Assembly (NCBI RefSeq): GCF_025359345.1 | Contig: NZ_JANYGQ010000020.1 | Coordinates: forward strand, 62,001 to 126,000 | Direction: 5' to 3' | From: Mucilaginibacter sp. | GTDB taxonomy: Bacteria; Bacteroidota; Bacteroidia; Sphingobacteriales; Sphingobacteriaceae | Length of the DNA stretch: 64,000 nucleotides | In this document: in pieces, positions 25,813 to 34,684 of the stretch | Numbering within the stretch: the first letter of the stretch is position 1 | How the letters are laid out: each line of letters opens with the position of its first letter | Translations under genes and position numbers: made by a program | The notes under the pieces: model-generated | What the model was told of the DNA's origin: nothing | Databases searched by the model: none | What the model saw: the letters and a program-made list of their open reading frames with translations, nothing else

Positions 25813-26556
25813 TTACTTAAAATAATTAACAGTATGGCCAACCACTTCCTTTACGTAAAAATTCCAGGTACTCAGCGGGCCGGCATCTGGTATAAAGTCG
25901 GTTATGGTAAATTCGCCATTGCCGGCAATGTAGCAGCAAGGGAAGGGCACCACGTCCATTTTTTGCTTTTTAAAGATGGCAATTGCCCGCCTCATATGAA
26001 AGGCCGATGTAACAAGCAGATAAGGAGGCTGGAGGTGCTTTTGGGCCAGTATGCTTTTTGAAAATGCCGCATTTTCGAGCGTATTGCGGCTTTGGTTTTC
26101 AATAACGATAAGGCTATCGGGTACCTTCAATTCTTCAAGTTGTGTTTTAACCCAATCGCTTTCCCTAAAGCTGCCGGCCAGCAAATTGCCGTTGCCGCCT
26201 GATATCAATATGTGCGTTGCTTTACCGGTGGTCAGTAACTTTAGCGATTGTATAAACCTGTCAGACATGGCATTAAAAACGCCTTTCCCGTTTGCGTCAA
26301 CGCCCGAAAAACCGCCCAACACAATAACGCAGCTATAGGTTTGATTTGTTAGCGGCGCAGGTTTAACATCCCATCGCTTTGCAAATTGGTTTAATAAAAA
26401 GGGGTTGGTGAAAATTAGCAGCAGCACCATGGCAATGGTGAAAAATCGCCGCTTAAGATGAGGTTTGCGTACAATCAGCGATGTAATTAAGCAAACTGCA
26501 ATCCAGGTAAAAGGGAAAATAAATACCAGCAGCAGTTTGGAGAGCACAAAAAACAT
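25813..26556 (-). CDS. YdcF-like membrane-anchored protein (DUF218)
   Basis: A 247-residue protein with two N-terminal membrane segments (VLSKLLLVFIFPFTWIAVCL and RRFFTIAMVLLLIFTNPFLL) and a periplasmic DUF218 domain. The domain is marked by CVIVLGGFSGVDANG, ATHILISGGNG, ENQSRNTLENAAFSK and LLVTSAFHMRRAIAIF. In E. coli the relatives YdcF and ElyC/YcbC bind nucleotides or act in envelope polysaccharide metabolism. Length and motifs are normal. It may share a transcript with the Anbu gene 75 bp downstream. Confidence 0.88.
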   Translation of the reverse strand: MFFVLSKLLLVFIFPFTWIAVCLITSLIVRKPHLKRRFFTIAMVLLLIFTNPFLLNQFAKRWDVKPAPLTNQTYSCVIVLGGFSGVDANGKGVFNAMSDRFIQSLKLLTTGKATHILISGGNGNLLAGSFRESDWVKTQLEELKVPDSLIVIENQSRNTLENAAFSKSILAQKHLQPPYLLVTSAFHMRRAIAIFKKQKMDVVPFPCCYIAGNGEFTITDFIPDAGPLSTWNFYVKEVVGHTVNYFK

Positions 26557-26626
26557 AGTCGATTTAATTTCGATAAAAATAGGTTTTTTAACGGTTTTTG
26601 AGCGGCTAAACCCGCTATTAAAACAA

Positions 26627-26661
26627 AAAAAGCAAACCGGGCCATCCGGATTTGCTTTTTA
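26627..26661. terminator. Bidirectional-looking terminator after the repeat-protein operon
   Basis: aaagcaaaccgg and ccggatttgcttt form a long stem with one bulge. It has A runs on one side and T runs on the other, and lies 24 bp past the stop at 26685. Confidence 0.75.
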
Positions 26662-26684
26662 CTATAAACAGTGTTGATTGAGTG

Positions 26685-27881
26685 TTAAAACCCGGTGTCC
26701 TTCATTTTAATATAATCATCGAGCGAGGCAACGTTATGCAGGCCCTTACCTTTTGCTTTTTCAATATAGGCAACAGATACGCCATGGTCCTTCAATTCTA
26801 TTGCTTTTTCAAGTGACAGGTCTTTAAAGCCAAGCGCCTTTATCCCCGAAATAAATTCGGGGCTAACACCATGGTCCTTTAGTTCCTGGGCCCTGTCGAG
26901 CGATATGTCTTTGTATCCTGCATTTTGCATTTTTTTGAAAAATTCCGGGTTCACGCCGTGGTCGCGTAAATCTTGGGCTTTATCAAGGGTTAAGTCTTTG
27001 TAACCCATTTCCTGCATGCTTGCTATGTATTTCGGGTTAACACCGTGATCTTTTAAATCGGTAGCTTTATCCAGGGATATGTCGGTGTAGCCCATCTTTT
27101 TAAATTCGCTGATAAACTGCGGGCTTACGCCATGATCGCGCAATTCCAATGCCTGGTCCAACGAAAAGTTTTTGTAGCCCATTTCGTGGAAGCCGTTAAT
27201 GAATTTAGCGCTTACACCATGTTCGCGCAGTTCAACAATCTTGTCGATAGGCTGGTGACCATAATTTTCAGCTTTAAACAAATCGAAATATTCGGTTAGT
27301 TTTTTGCGGTTCAGATCCTGCTGAGCAAGGTCCCTGAACTGGTCGTTGCTGATGTCAGCATAACCATTATCCTTCAAAAAATCAAAATATGCTTTGTTGA
27401 TGTCAGTAAAAAATACGTCAAGCATCAACTGATCATCCAACTCTTTATAGCCACGCTGTTCCAGGTACGATTTCAAGCCTGCATTTTCTGTAAATGCATA
27501 ACTGCCATGGCCGAACCGGCCCTCAAAAACACCTTTGAAATCCATTTTCCCGGATTCGCGGGTTAGGGTGAACTCGCCTATTTTACCATCAGGCAATGTA
27601 CCTAATTCCGACGATCGGAAGTTGCGGCCCGAGTTCCAGCGATGGCCGTAGAACTGGATATTTACCTGGCCTTCTTCTACTATAGCGTCCCATGTGCCGG
27701 GTGCGTGGTTTCCGTTTGAGTACCAGCCATTGTTGTCGTCATCCTTGTCGCCTTTAACTTCCGATTTTGAAGCCGATTTAGCGGCCGATTTTGAAATGGA
27801 TTTTTGCTGGGCCTGGGCACAGCCCGACAATGTTGCGAACAGCGCAAAAGCTGTTAAGCAAGGAATAAATATTTTCTTCAT
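26685..27881 (-). CDS. Secreted 29-residue-repeat protein with DHG motifs (lipoprotein)
   Basis: A 398-residue protein with a lipoprotein signal (MKKIFIPCLTAFALFATLSG, then C). After a K/S-rich linker comes a beta domain of about 85 residues (WDAIVEEGQVNIQFYGHRW...GEFTLTRESGKMDFKGVFEG) that is also found in the two upstream gene products. From about residue 165 to the end are about eight 29-residue repeats of the form VSPEFISGIKALGFKDLSLE followed by KAIELKDHG. The invariant DHG at the repeat joint is particular to this protein. No catalytic motif is seen. It is last in the BlaI/BlaR1-like cluster and 14 bp after the stop of the preceding gene, so it is part of the same transcript. The repeats are predicted helical hairpins, a binding scaffold by inference. 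Confidence 0.85.
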   Translation of the reverse strand: MKKIFIPCLTAFALFATLSGCAQAQQKSISKSAAKSASKSEVKGDKDDDNNGWYSNGNHAPGTWDAIVEEGQVNIQFYGHRWNSGRNFRSSELGTLPDGKIGEFTLTRESGKMDFKGVFEGRFGHGSYAFTENAGLKSYLEQRGYKELDDQLMLDVFFTDINKAYFDFLKDNGYADISNDQFRDLAQQDLNRKKLTEYFDLFKAENYGHQPIDKIVELREHGVSAKFINGFHEMGYKNFSLDQALELRDHGVSPQFISEFKKMGYTDISLDKATDLKDHGVNPKYIASMQEMGYKDLTLDKAQDLRDHGVNPEFFKKMQNAGYKDISLDRAQELKDHGVSPEFISGIKALGFKDLSLEKAIELKDHGVSVAYIEKAKGKGLHNVASLDDYIKMKDTGF

Positions 27882-27894
27882 AATGGTTTATGTT

Positions 27895-29259
27895 TTATTT
27901 GCCTTCGTTGAACGAGTTTTTTAACTGCATGTATTTTCGCAGGTTATCTGACTTGAAACCTTTTTTCTGCATTTCTTCCACGTACTCGGGCGTAACGCCG
28001 GTTGATTTTAAGCCCGGTAATTCATTTAATGAAATATCTGTAAAGCCCAGTTTTTTAAACCCGTTGATGTACTCGGGAGTTATGTGCAGCGATTTGAACG
28101 TTACCAGGTTATGCGCAGAGATGTCTTTATAACCGGCATCCTGGAAGCTTTTTACAAATTCGGGTGTGATGTTCAATGATTTAAAAGTAACCAGCTGGTT
28201 GATAGGAATATCCTTATAGCCAATAGCATCAAACGGTTTAATATAATCACCGTCAATCCTTAGTGATTTAAGGGTGATTAGTTGGTTTACGGGCACATTT
28301 TTATAACCAAGAGCTTCAATGCTTTTGACATATTCGGGGTTAATATGCATCGATTTCATGGCCACCAGTTTATTGCAGGGGATATCGTTATACCCAATGG
28401 CTTTAAAGCTGTTGATATAAGCCTCATCAACATGTAGCGATGTCATAGCCACCAAATTATTGGCGGTGAGTTCGTTGTAACCGTTTTTCTGCAGCATTTC
28501 AACATAGCTTTTTTGCAAGTCGACCAGGAAAAAAGCAAATGCGTGGCGAGGGCGCACGTCAGCAATGTTATGGCTTTTTATGAACTCGCAAAAAGAATTG
28601 TCGGCAGTAAATTTATAATGGCCAAACCCTTCATCGCCATCAAACTTGCCGGTGAACGATGTGCTGCCGGCCTCGCGTTTTAACGTGAAATCGGCTTTCG
28701 CATCTTTAGGCAGGGCAGGGAAATCGCTCAATTTAAAGGTTGCATCGTTCGACCAGGTATGTTCGTCATCTTCGCCTTCCTTGCTACTGCCGCGAAACTC
28801 GATACTGATCCTGTCGCCATGGATAGTAGCAAACCAGCTGCCTTCGCTGTGGTCATTATCGCCATCAATATTCACGTCAGGGTTAACATCCACATTTATT
28901 TCGGGGTTGATGTTTTCATTAATGTTGGTGTTTACGGCGCGGTTAACGTTAGCGTTAATAACCGGGTTGATGTTTGTATTAATGGCTGTGTGGATAGCTG
29001 GGTTAACACTTGCATTTATACTTGAAGTGATGGCCGGCCTAACGTTCGCATTTATAGCTGCATTAACGTTTGCGTTGATAATCGGGGTAAGGTTTGCGTT
29101 AACATTTGCAGCAACGGCCGTGTTGATACTGGTGCGGACAGCCTGGTTTACAACAGGGTTAACGTTTACAACCGTCTGCGCCATTGCGCCCCGGTGATAA
29201 AAAAAGCATACTATGCCGCAAAGCACGGGCAGCAGGCGGGTTATTTTAATTTTTTTCAT
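27895..29259 (-). CDS. Secreted protein with [VI]N tetrapeptide tract and 29-residue repeats
   Basis: A 454-residue protein with a signal peptide (MKKIKITRLLPVLCGIVCFF ending GAMAQ). Residues about 30-134 have a hydrophobic V or I every fourth position, mostly followed by N (for example INANVNAAINANVRPAI), a regularity unlike ordinary low complexity. Next is the shared beta domain (WFATIHGDRISIEFRGSS...FTLKREAGSTSFTGKFDG). From about 252 there are seven 29-residue repeats such as ITPEYINGFKKLGFTDISLN followed by ELPGLKSTG. The domain order matches the extracytoplasmic part of the BlaR1-like protein encoded just upstream. No enzyme motif is present. The function is unknown; it could be a ligand-binding or assembly partner of that sensor. 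Confidence 0.87.
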   Translation of the reverse strand: MKKIKITRLLPVLCGIVCFFYHRGAMAQTVVNVNPVVNQAVRTSINTAVAANVNANLTPIINANVNAAINANVRPAITSSINASVNPAIHTAINTNINPVINANVNRAVNTNINENINPEINVDVNPDVNIDGDNDHSEGSWFATIHGDRISIEFRGSSKEGEDDEHTWSNDATFKLSDFPALPKDAKADFTLKREAGSTSFTGKFDGDEGFGHYKFTADNSFCEFIKSHNIADVRPRHAFAFFLVDLQKSYVEMLQKNGYNELTANNLVAMTSLHVDEAYINSFKAIGYNDIPCNKLVAMKSMHINPEYVKSIEALGYKNVPVNQLITLKSLRIDGDYIKPFDAIGYKDIPINQLVTFKSLNITPEFVKSFQDAGYKDISAHNLVTFKSLHITPEYINGFKKLGFTDISLNELPGLKSTGVTPEYVEEMQKKGFKSDNLRKYMQLKNSFNEGK

Positions 29260-29401
29260 GATGTTGGTTCATTTGTTCGCTGATTCATTGTTTCATTGGT
29301 GCACGCTGGTTAAGCATTGCTTGTATGGTTAAATACTCCGATAAAAATTAAAGGTTACAGACTTTTATTTTTTTAATCTCTAATCTCCAACCTCTTATTA
29401 A

Positions 29402-31960
29402 CTACTCAAACGAATTCTTTAGGCGTATGTACTTATCTACATCGTTTGAATTAAAACCTTTGCCACGCATTTCTTTAATATAAGCAGGCGTTACCCCGGT
29501 GGCTTTTAGCGACGATAGCTCATTTACCGATATGTCATTAAAACCAAGGTCTTTAAAGCCTTTTACAAAATCGGGAGTTACACCAAGAGCTTTTAATGAA
29601 CTCAGGTGATTTACCGGGATGTTTTTGTAACCAACAGCTTCAAATCCTTTAATATAATCGCCGGTAATGCCCAGCGCTTTTAACGAGCTTAAACTGCTGG
29701 CGCTTAAATTTTTGTATCCCATCGCCTCAAATCCTTTGATATATTCGGGTGTAATATCCAGTGATTTAAATGATGTTAATACACTTGCCGCAAGGTTATC
29801 ATATCCTACAGCTTTAAACCCTTTAACATAATCTGGCGTAATGCCCATTGATTTGAATGACGTAAGTACGCTTGCCGCGAGGTTATTATAACCTACAGCG
29901 TTAAACCCCTGGATGTATTCAGGTGTAATCCCCATCGATTTGAAAGACGTAAGTACGGTTGCCGCGAGATTATTATACCCTACAGCGTTGAACCCTTTAA
30001 CGTAATCAGGCGTAATACCCATTGATTTAAATGATGTAAGTACATTCACCGCAGGGTAATCATATCCAATTGCTTTAAACCCTTTTACATATTCTGGCGT
30101 GATATTCAGCGCCTTTAAGGACGTAAGCTGGCTGTACGACAGGTTTTTATAGCCCATTGCCGCAAACGAGCGCACAAAGTTCGAATCGATATTCATGGCC
30201 TTGTAGCTTGATATTTCGTTGGGCGATGGCATGCTGTCTTCTCCGTAGCCTTTGCCATCTTTCAGCTTTGCCTTTCGCAGGCTATTTATGTAGGCGCCGG
30301 TAATGTGCTGAGCCTTAAAGCTGATGAGTTGGTTAAAGCTCAGGTCTTTGTAGCCGGCCTTGCGGATTTCCTCTACATAGGCATTGTCAATATGCAGCGC
30401 CTTGCCCGATACCAGTTCATTTGGCGTAATGCCCGAAAAGCCGTTCGCTTTCCACATTTTTATGTATGGTTCATCGACCTTAAGTGCTGCCATTGATATG
30501 ATGTTGTTTTTCGACAAATCGGTATAGCCATTGCGTTTTACCATGGCTATGTACTCTTTGGTAACATTCACCATAAAAAATGCAAAGTAGTCGTCATCGT
30601 CCCCAGCTTCGGTAATGCCTGCCTGTTTCAGGTACGCGTCGAAACTTTTGTCGGCAGTAAATTTGTAATGGCCATAGCCTTCGTTACCCTCAAATTTTCC
30701 GTTAAATAAAACCGAGCCGGCTTCACGCTTTAAGGTAAAATCGCCTTTTTGGTCGCGCGGTAAGGCAGGCAGTTCACTTAACAAAAAGGTTGAGCTGTTC
30801 GACCAGTTGTGGTCGTCGTCATCACCTTTAAATTCAATGTTTACCTTCTCATTTTTGATAGTTGCAAACCAAACGCCCTGGGTGCGGTCGGTATGGTAAT
30901 TGTTTCGATGTACAGGGTTCGTTGATTTAACTTTAACTTTAGCTTTTGTAACCTGGCTGTAGGCCATGGGGTTATTCAACGCGCAGGCCAAAATGCCCAG
31001 CAGCGGCACCAGGAAGAAGTATTTCCACATGATGTGAATATTTGATTTTTTTGAGTTCATCATGAGTATGCGTTTTTTCAATAATGATTGGTTATAGTTG
31101 GTGGTAATACCCAACGACAGGTGCGGAGCAGATACTTTCAGCAGGCTCATCTGGTAGCTTTCGCGCTCCACTTCTTTGTGGCCAAGCACGGCATCGTCAG
31201 TTAAAAATTCAAGGTTGTTTTCAAGTTCGGTGCGGTAAATCCAGGCAAAGGGGTTAAACCATTGCAGCACCAAAACCAGTTCGGCTAATATAATATCAAA
31301 GCTGTGGCGTTGCTGGATGTGGATTTTTTCGTGCAGTAAAATCTGGCTGTAGGTATCCCAATCGTATTTTTCTGGGTTAATAAAAATATTGTTGCCGAAA
31401 GAGCAGGGCGCCTTATCGCCCGTAAGCTCAACTATACGATACCTGCCGTCCTTAATAACAGGTTTGGTATAAGCCTGGTAAAGCAATACAACTACCTGCA
31501 ACAAAAGGTTAAGACCAAAAGCAGCAACACCAATCCAGTAGATAAAAAACAACCATTTTAGTACTATTTGCATTAAGGGTACAGAGGGGGGAGTTGCAGT
31601 TGTGGTAGCAACAGCAGTCGCAGTGGCAGGGTTTATCCTAGGGACCTCAATCGTTTTGATTTTAAAAATTGGGTGTGATATTTTAACCGGCGTTTCCGGT
31701 TGAACGGCTTCCGGCTGCGGGTCAACTACTATTGGCTGTGGTGGTTTTACCTCATCCTGGTTTACAATCGTCGGCGTAATACTATTGCGTAACGACCATT
31801 GCTGCGGGATGGATATAAACGGCAGCGCGAACGAAAGGGCCAGGCAAAATATCAACACCAGGCGATTTAGGCGGTAAAAGGTTTCGCGCTGCAGTAACAA
31901 TTTATAAAACAGCAGGCAAACCGATATCAGCAGGGCAACATGCAGGATATAGGGTATCAT
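29402..31960 (-). CDS. BlaR1-type M56 metallopeptidase with 29-residue-repeat sensor tail
   Basis: An 852-residue membrane protease. Membrane segments lie near residues 5-20, 33-50, 133-160 and 312-330. Between the third and fourth is the M56 zinc site HEKIH (about 210-214) with the downstream acidic ligand region ENNLEFLTDDAVL. After the last membrane segment the chain is extracytoplasmic: the shared beta domain (WFATIKNEKVNIEFKGDD...FTLKREAGSVLFNGKFEG) and thirteen 29-residue repeats such as ITPEYVKGFKAIGYDYPAVN followed by VLTSFKSMG, one of which carries a 9-residue insertion. There is no penicillin-binding domain, so the signal is not a beta-lactam. It overlaps the BlaI-like gene by 4 bp. 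By analogy with BlaR1, a bound signal would activate the protease and inactivate the repressor. Confidence 0.92.
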   Translation of the reverse strand: MIPYILHVALLISVCLLFYKLLLQRETFYRLNRLVLIFCLALSFALPFISIPQQWSLRNSITPTIVNQDEVKPPQPIVVDPQPEAVQPETPVKISHPIFKIKTIEVPRINPATATAVATTTATPPSVPLMQIVLKWLFFIYWIGVAAFGLNLLLQVVVLLYQAYTKPVIKDGRYRIVELTGDKAPCSFGNNIFINPEKYDWDTYSQILLHEKIHIQQRHSFDIILAELVLVLQWFNPFAWIYRTELENNLEFLTDDAVLGHKEVERESYQMSLLKVSAPHLSLGITTNYNQSLLKKRILMMNSKKSNIHIMWKYFFLVPLLGILACALNNPMAYSQVTKAKVKVKSTNPVHRNNYHTDRTQGVWFATIKNEKVNIEFKGDDDDHNWSNSSTFLLSELPALPRDQKGDFTLKREAGSVLFNGKFEGNEGYGHYKFTADKSFDAYLKQAGITEAGDDDDYFAFFMVNVTKEYIAMVKRNGYTDLSKNNIISMAALKVDEPYIKMWKANGFSGITPNELVSGKALHIDNAYVEEIRKAGYKDLSFNQLISFKAQHITGAYINSLRKAKLKDGKGYGEDSMPSPNEISSYKAMNIDSNFVRSFAAMGYKNLSYSQLTSLKALNITPEYVKGFKAIGYDYPAVNVLTSFKSMGITPDYVKGFNAVGYNNLAATVLTSFKSMGITPEYIQGFNAVGYNNLAASVLTSFKSMGITPDYVKGFKAVGYDNLAASVLTSFKSLDITPEYIKGFEAMGYKNLSASSLSSLKALGITGDYIKGFEAVGYKNIPVNHLSSLKALGVTPDFVKGFKDLGFNDISVNELSSLKATGVTPAYIKEMRGKGFNSNDVDKYIRLKNSFE

Positions 31961-32319
31961 TTCTTTTGCGATTTAATAAGGTTTACTATTTCGTTTAGTT
32001 CTTCTTCGGATATTTTTTGTTCTTTGGCAAAAAACGCAAGCATGCTGGGATACGAATTGTCGAAATAATCTTTTACAATATCTTTCATGGTATGCTGTTG
32101 ATAAGTGTCTTTTGATATGACTGGGTAATACCTGAAAATGTTGCCAACTATTTCGTGCCCGAGGAAACCTTTTTCTTCCAATATCTTCACCATGGTGGCA
32201 ATGGTGTTGTAATGCGGCTTAGGGTCGGGCATTTCCTGGATGATTTCTTTTATAAAAGCATTTTCAAGCTGCCATACGGCCTGCATTATTTGTTCTTCTC
32301 TTTTAGCCAGTTTTTGCAT
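31957..32319 (-). CDS. BlaI/MecI-family transcriptional repressor
   Basis: A 120-residue winged-helix protein. MQKLAKREEQIMQAVWQLEN at 32319 is chosen as start because it aligns with the family N-terminus; the frame extends 19 codons further up but into the operator region. The helix-turn-helix/wing region (HYNTIATMVKILEEKGFLGH...YYPVISKDTY) is typical, followed by a dimerisation helix (MKDIVKDYFDNSYPSMLAFF). It is translationally coupled to the M56 gene (ATGA overlap). It would repress its own operon by binding the dyads at 32348-32401. Confidence 0.92.
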   Translation of the reverse strand: MQKLAKREEQIMQAVWQLENAFIKEIIQEMPDPKPHYNTIATMVKILEEKGFLGHEIVGNIFRYYPVISKDTYQQHTMKDIVKDYFDNSYPSMLAFFAKEQKISEEELNEIVNLIKSQKK

Positions 32320-32347
32320 AACAATATTATTTTTTTGTAAAGGTTGT

Positions 32348-32401
32348 ACTAATTCGTTAGTATTGCAACTAATCAATTAGTATTTATACTAATCTAATAG
32401 T
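32348..32401 (-). promoter_or_regulatory. Array of three operator-like dyads at exact 20-bp spacing
   Basis: actaattcgttagt (32348-32361), actaatcaattagt (32368-32381) and actaatctaatagt (32388-32401) are three 14-bp dyads whose starts are exactly 20 bp apart, each followed by tatt. They lie 29-82 bp upstream of the chosen BlaI-like start. A spacing of about two helical turns would place three repressor dimers on one face of the DNA. Confidence 0.75.
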
Positions 32402-32446
32402 ATTTAAATTGTAAAGTATTGATTTACAGTGAGAAGTTTTTTATAA

Positions 32447-32540
32447 TGTAGAGACGCAATACTTGCGTCTCCCGCGTGCAGGCAATTATTATGCATTTTC
32501 GACATACATGTTCTGAGACGCAAAGTATCGCGTCTCTACA
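32447..32540. repeat. 94-bp paired palindrome element (GAGACGC family)
   Basis: It has outer ends tgtagagacgcaatacttgc and its near-perfect inverted copy (gcgtctctaca at the right end). Each half is itself a small palindrome (gagacgc...gcgtctc). The layout resembles REP doublets. A single unit of the family lies at 24991-25014. Confidence 0.82.
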
Positions 32541-32738
32541 AAAAATAAATTATGCAACCATATTATTCTAAAGGCGTCTTATAACGCAAATCCAGGAATT
32601 AAACTGTTCGCCAGCGTGCAATAACCATACTGTTATCGTACGTACGCTTAAAATAGATATACCATAACGCATTGATAATTAATGAATTATAAAAACGGCA
32701 TAGTTTTAGCCGGAGGCCTTTTACAAAAATCACCCGTC

Positions 32739-34448
32739 ATGATAAAAAATTATTTACTCATCGCTTTCCGTAACCTTAAAAAACATAAGGCATTCTCGTT
32801 TATCAACATAGTAGGGCTGGCCATAGGTATGGCTGCCGGATTGCTGATAATTCAGTACGTGGTATTTGAATTAAGCTATGATAATTTTCATGCGAAAAAG
32901 GAGCGGGTGTTTCGTGTTGCGCAGGACAGGTATAACAACGGCAAACTTAGCACCCAATGGGCGGGAGGAGCATTTGCTGTAGGTACAAAGTTCAAAGCCA
33001 ATTTTCCGGAAATTGAAGATTTTGTAAAAGTAGTTGAGGCCGGCCCGGTATTAGCTATTTATAAAGAGCAGCGGTTGAGCCTGCAGAAAACATATTTTGC
33101 GGGTAATTCGTTTTTTAATATTTTCAGTTACCAGTTCGTCAGTGGCGACCCTAAAACAGCATTGCAGGAGCCAATGTCGGTAGTGCTGACTGAAACCAAT
33201 GCAAAGAAACTTTTCGGCAACGAAAACCCGGTTGGTAAATTGCTGAACTTCGGGTACGACCAACCTGTAAAAGTAACCGGCGTTATTAAGGATTTTCCTG
33301 TTAATACTCACTTTAAATCAGATGTATTGCTGTCTTATGCAACACTTTTAAAATTTGTGGGCCCTAAAAGAGACCTTGATAACCAGTGGCGTAATGATGG
33401 CTGCCTTACTTACCTTTTATTAAGGCCCGGCGTTAACCCTAAAACACTTGACGCGAAGTTTGTACCGTATGTGAATAAAGAATATGCGGCGTTTAAAGCC
33501 GACGGCGACGGAGCCAAATATTACCTGCAGCCACTGGAAAGCATCCACTTAAAATCACACCTGATGTTTGAGGCGGAACCTAATGGCGACGGTACATCAG
33601 TATACCTGTTGGCCGGCATAGCCATATTTGTGATAATTATAGCCTGGATAAATTATATAAACCTGGCTACCGCACGCGGCATAGGCCGGGCGAAAGAAGT
33701 TGGCGTACGCAAAACACTGGGTTCGGCAAAAGGACAGCTTGTTGCGCAGTTTATGATGGAGGCCATGCTGCTCAACGGGCTGGCTATTATAGTTGCTATA
33801 GCTTTAATTATTGTGTTCCTGCCGGTTTTTTCGGCTATATCGGGGCAATATATTAGTCTTACGCTGCTTATCGAGCCGGCATTTTGGGCCGGGGTTGTCG
33901 GGTTGTTCCTGTTAGGTTCATTCTTCTCAGGTTTTTACCCTGCCATGGTGTTGTCGAACTTTAAGCCGGTTGAGGTGATGAAGGGCAAACTTTCCGCATC
34001 GCCGCGTGGTATTTTATTGCGAAAAGGGATGGTTGTATTCCAGTTTGCTGCTTCCATATTTTTGCTGATTGGCTCGCTCACCGTGTTTAAGCAGATACAG
34101 TTTATGGAAAAACAGAGCCTCGGTATTAATATCAACCAAACGCTGATCATTAAGCCGCCACTGGCAAAGGTCGACTCGTTTTACCGCAGCATGAGCGCGT
34201 TTAAGAACGAAAGTTTGCGCAATGCAGCCGTGAAAAGCGTAACCGTATCCACCTCTATCCCCGGCGAGGCAGTGCAATGGAACGCCGGTGGTATAAAACT
34301 GGTTGGTACCGCCGAAAGCGAGGGCAAACAATACCGCGTTATAGGCGGCGATTTCGACTACCTGAAAGCCTATGGCGCAAAGCTTGTTGTCGGGAGGGTG
34401 TTTTCGAAAGATTTTGTTACCACCGACCCAAAAACTGTAGTGCTATAA
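32739..34448 (+). pseudogene. MacB/FtsX-type ABC permease, 3' end lost at prophage junction
   Basis: It begins MIKNYLLIAFRNLKKHKAFS (start 32739) with the usual first membrane helix, a large periplasmic MacB-PCD domain, the first FtsX core (AIFVIIIAWINYINLATARG...KEVGVRKTLGSAKGQLVAQF) and the second periplasmic domain. It then ends at TAA 34446-34448 directly after GRVFSKDFVTTDPKTVVL, where full-length relatives such as the one at 42688-45051 continue about 200 residues with the last three membrane helices. 569 residues remain. A truncated product without the C-terminal FtsX core should be inactive. Intact relatives export peptides or envelope components with an ATPase encoded elsewhere. Confidence 0.85.
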
Positions 34449-34506
34449 TCGCAAAAACCAAACCTGCACATAGCCTAAAACGAAAACCGCAGAAAAATAA
34501 CATTTA

Positions 34507-34537
34507 AAGCCTGTTTAAATCGTCTTTAAACAGGCTT
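34507..34537 (+). terminator. Strong intrinsic terminator
   Basis: The perfect 13-bp stem AAGCCTGTTTAAA/TTTAAACAGGCTT with a 5-nt loop is followed by cttttatt. Confidence 0.85.
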
Positions 34538-34544
34538 CTTTTAT

Positions 34545-34684
34545 TACATTTGCATCGCTAACATTCACTTCAACATCATGCCGAGGCTTTGTTTACCCTT
34601 TATAGGTATAGCCCGGACGCATCGCGCTTTCGGGCGCGTTGTTGTGGTGAATGTTAGCGCTTTTATCCGTCCGGGCTCTTTTTT
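34545..34684 (+). ncRNA. Candidate structured small RNA with own promoter and terminator
   Basis: A TACATTTG -7 box (34545-34552) is followed at once by a segment with two long-range pairings. gctaacattcac (34557-34568) pairs exactly with gtgaatgttagc (34647-34658), and AGCCCGGAC (34610-34618) pairs exactly with GTCCGGGCT (34669-34677), which is followed by cttttttaa like a terminator. The pairings cross, so they are either a pseudoknot or alternatives. No open frame of note fits. It matches no RNA family I can name. On the other strand it would merely be the 3' flank of the dam gene. Confidence 0.4.

Noticed and set aside
26685..31960. The 29-residue repeats as TPR, ankyrin or leucine-rich repeats
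   Set aside because: The period is 29, not 33-34 or 22-24, and the core (ITPEYIKGF.A.GY..L) does not fit TPR, ankyrin or LRR signatures.
29402..32319. Beta-lactam resistance regulator pair
   Set aside because: There is no penicillin-binding sensor domain and no beta-lactamase gene nearby; the sensor part is the repeat region.
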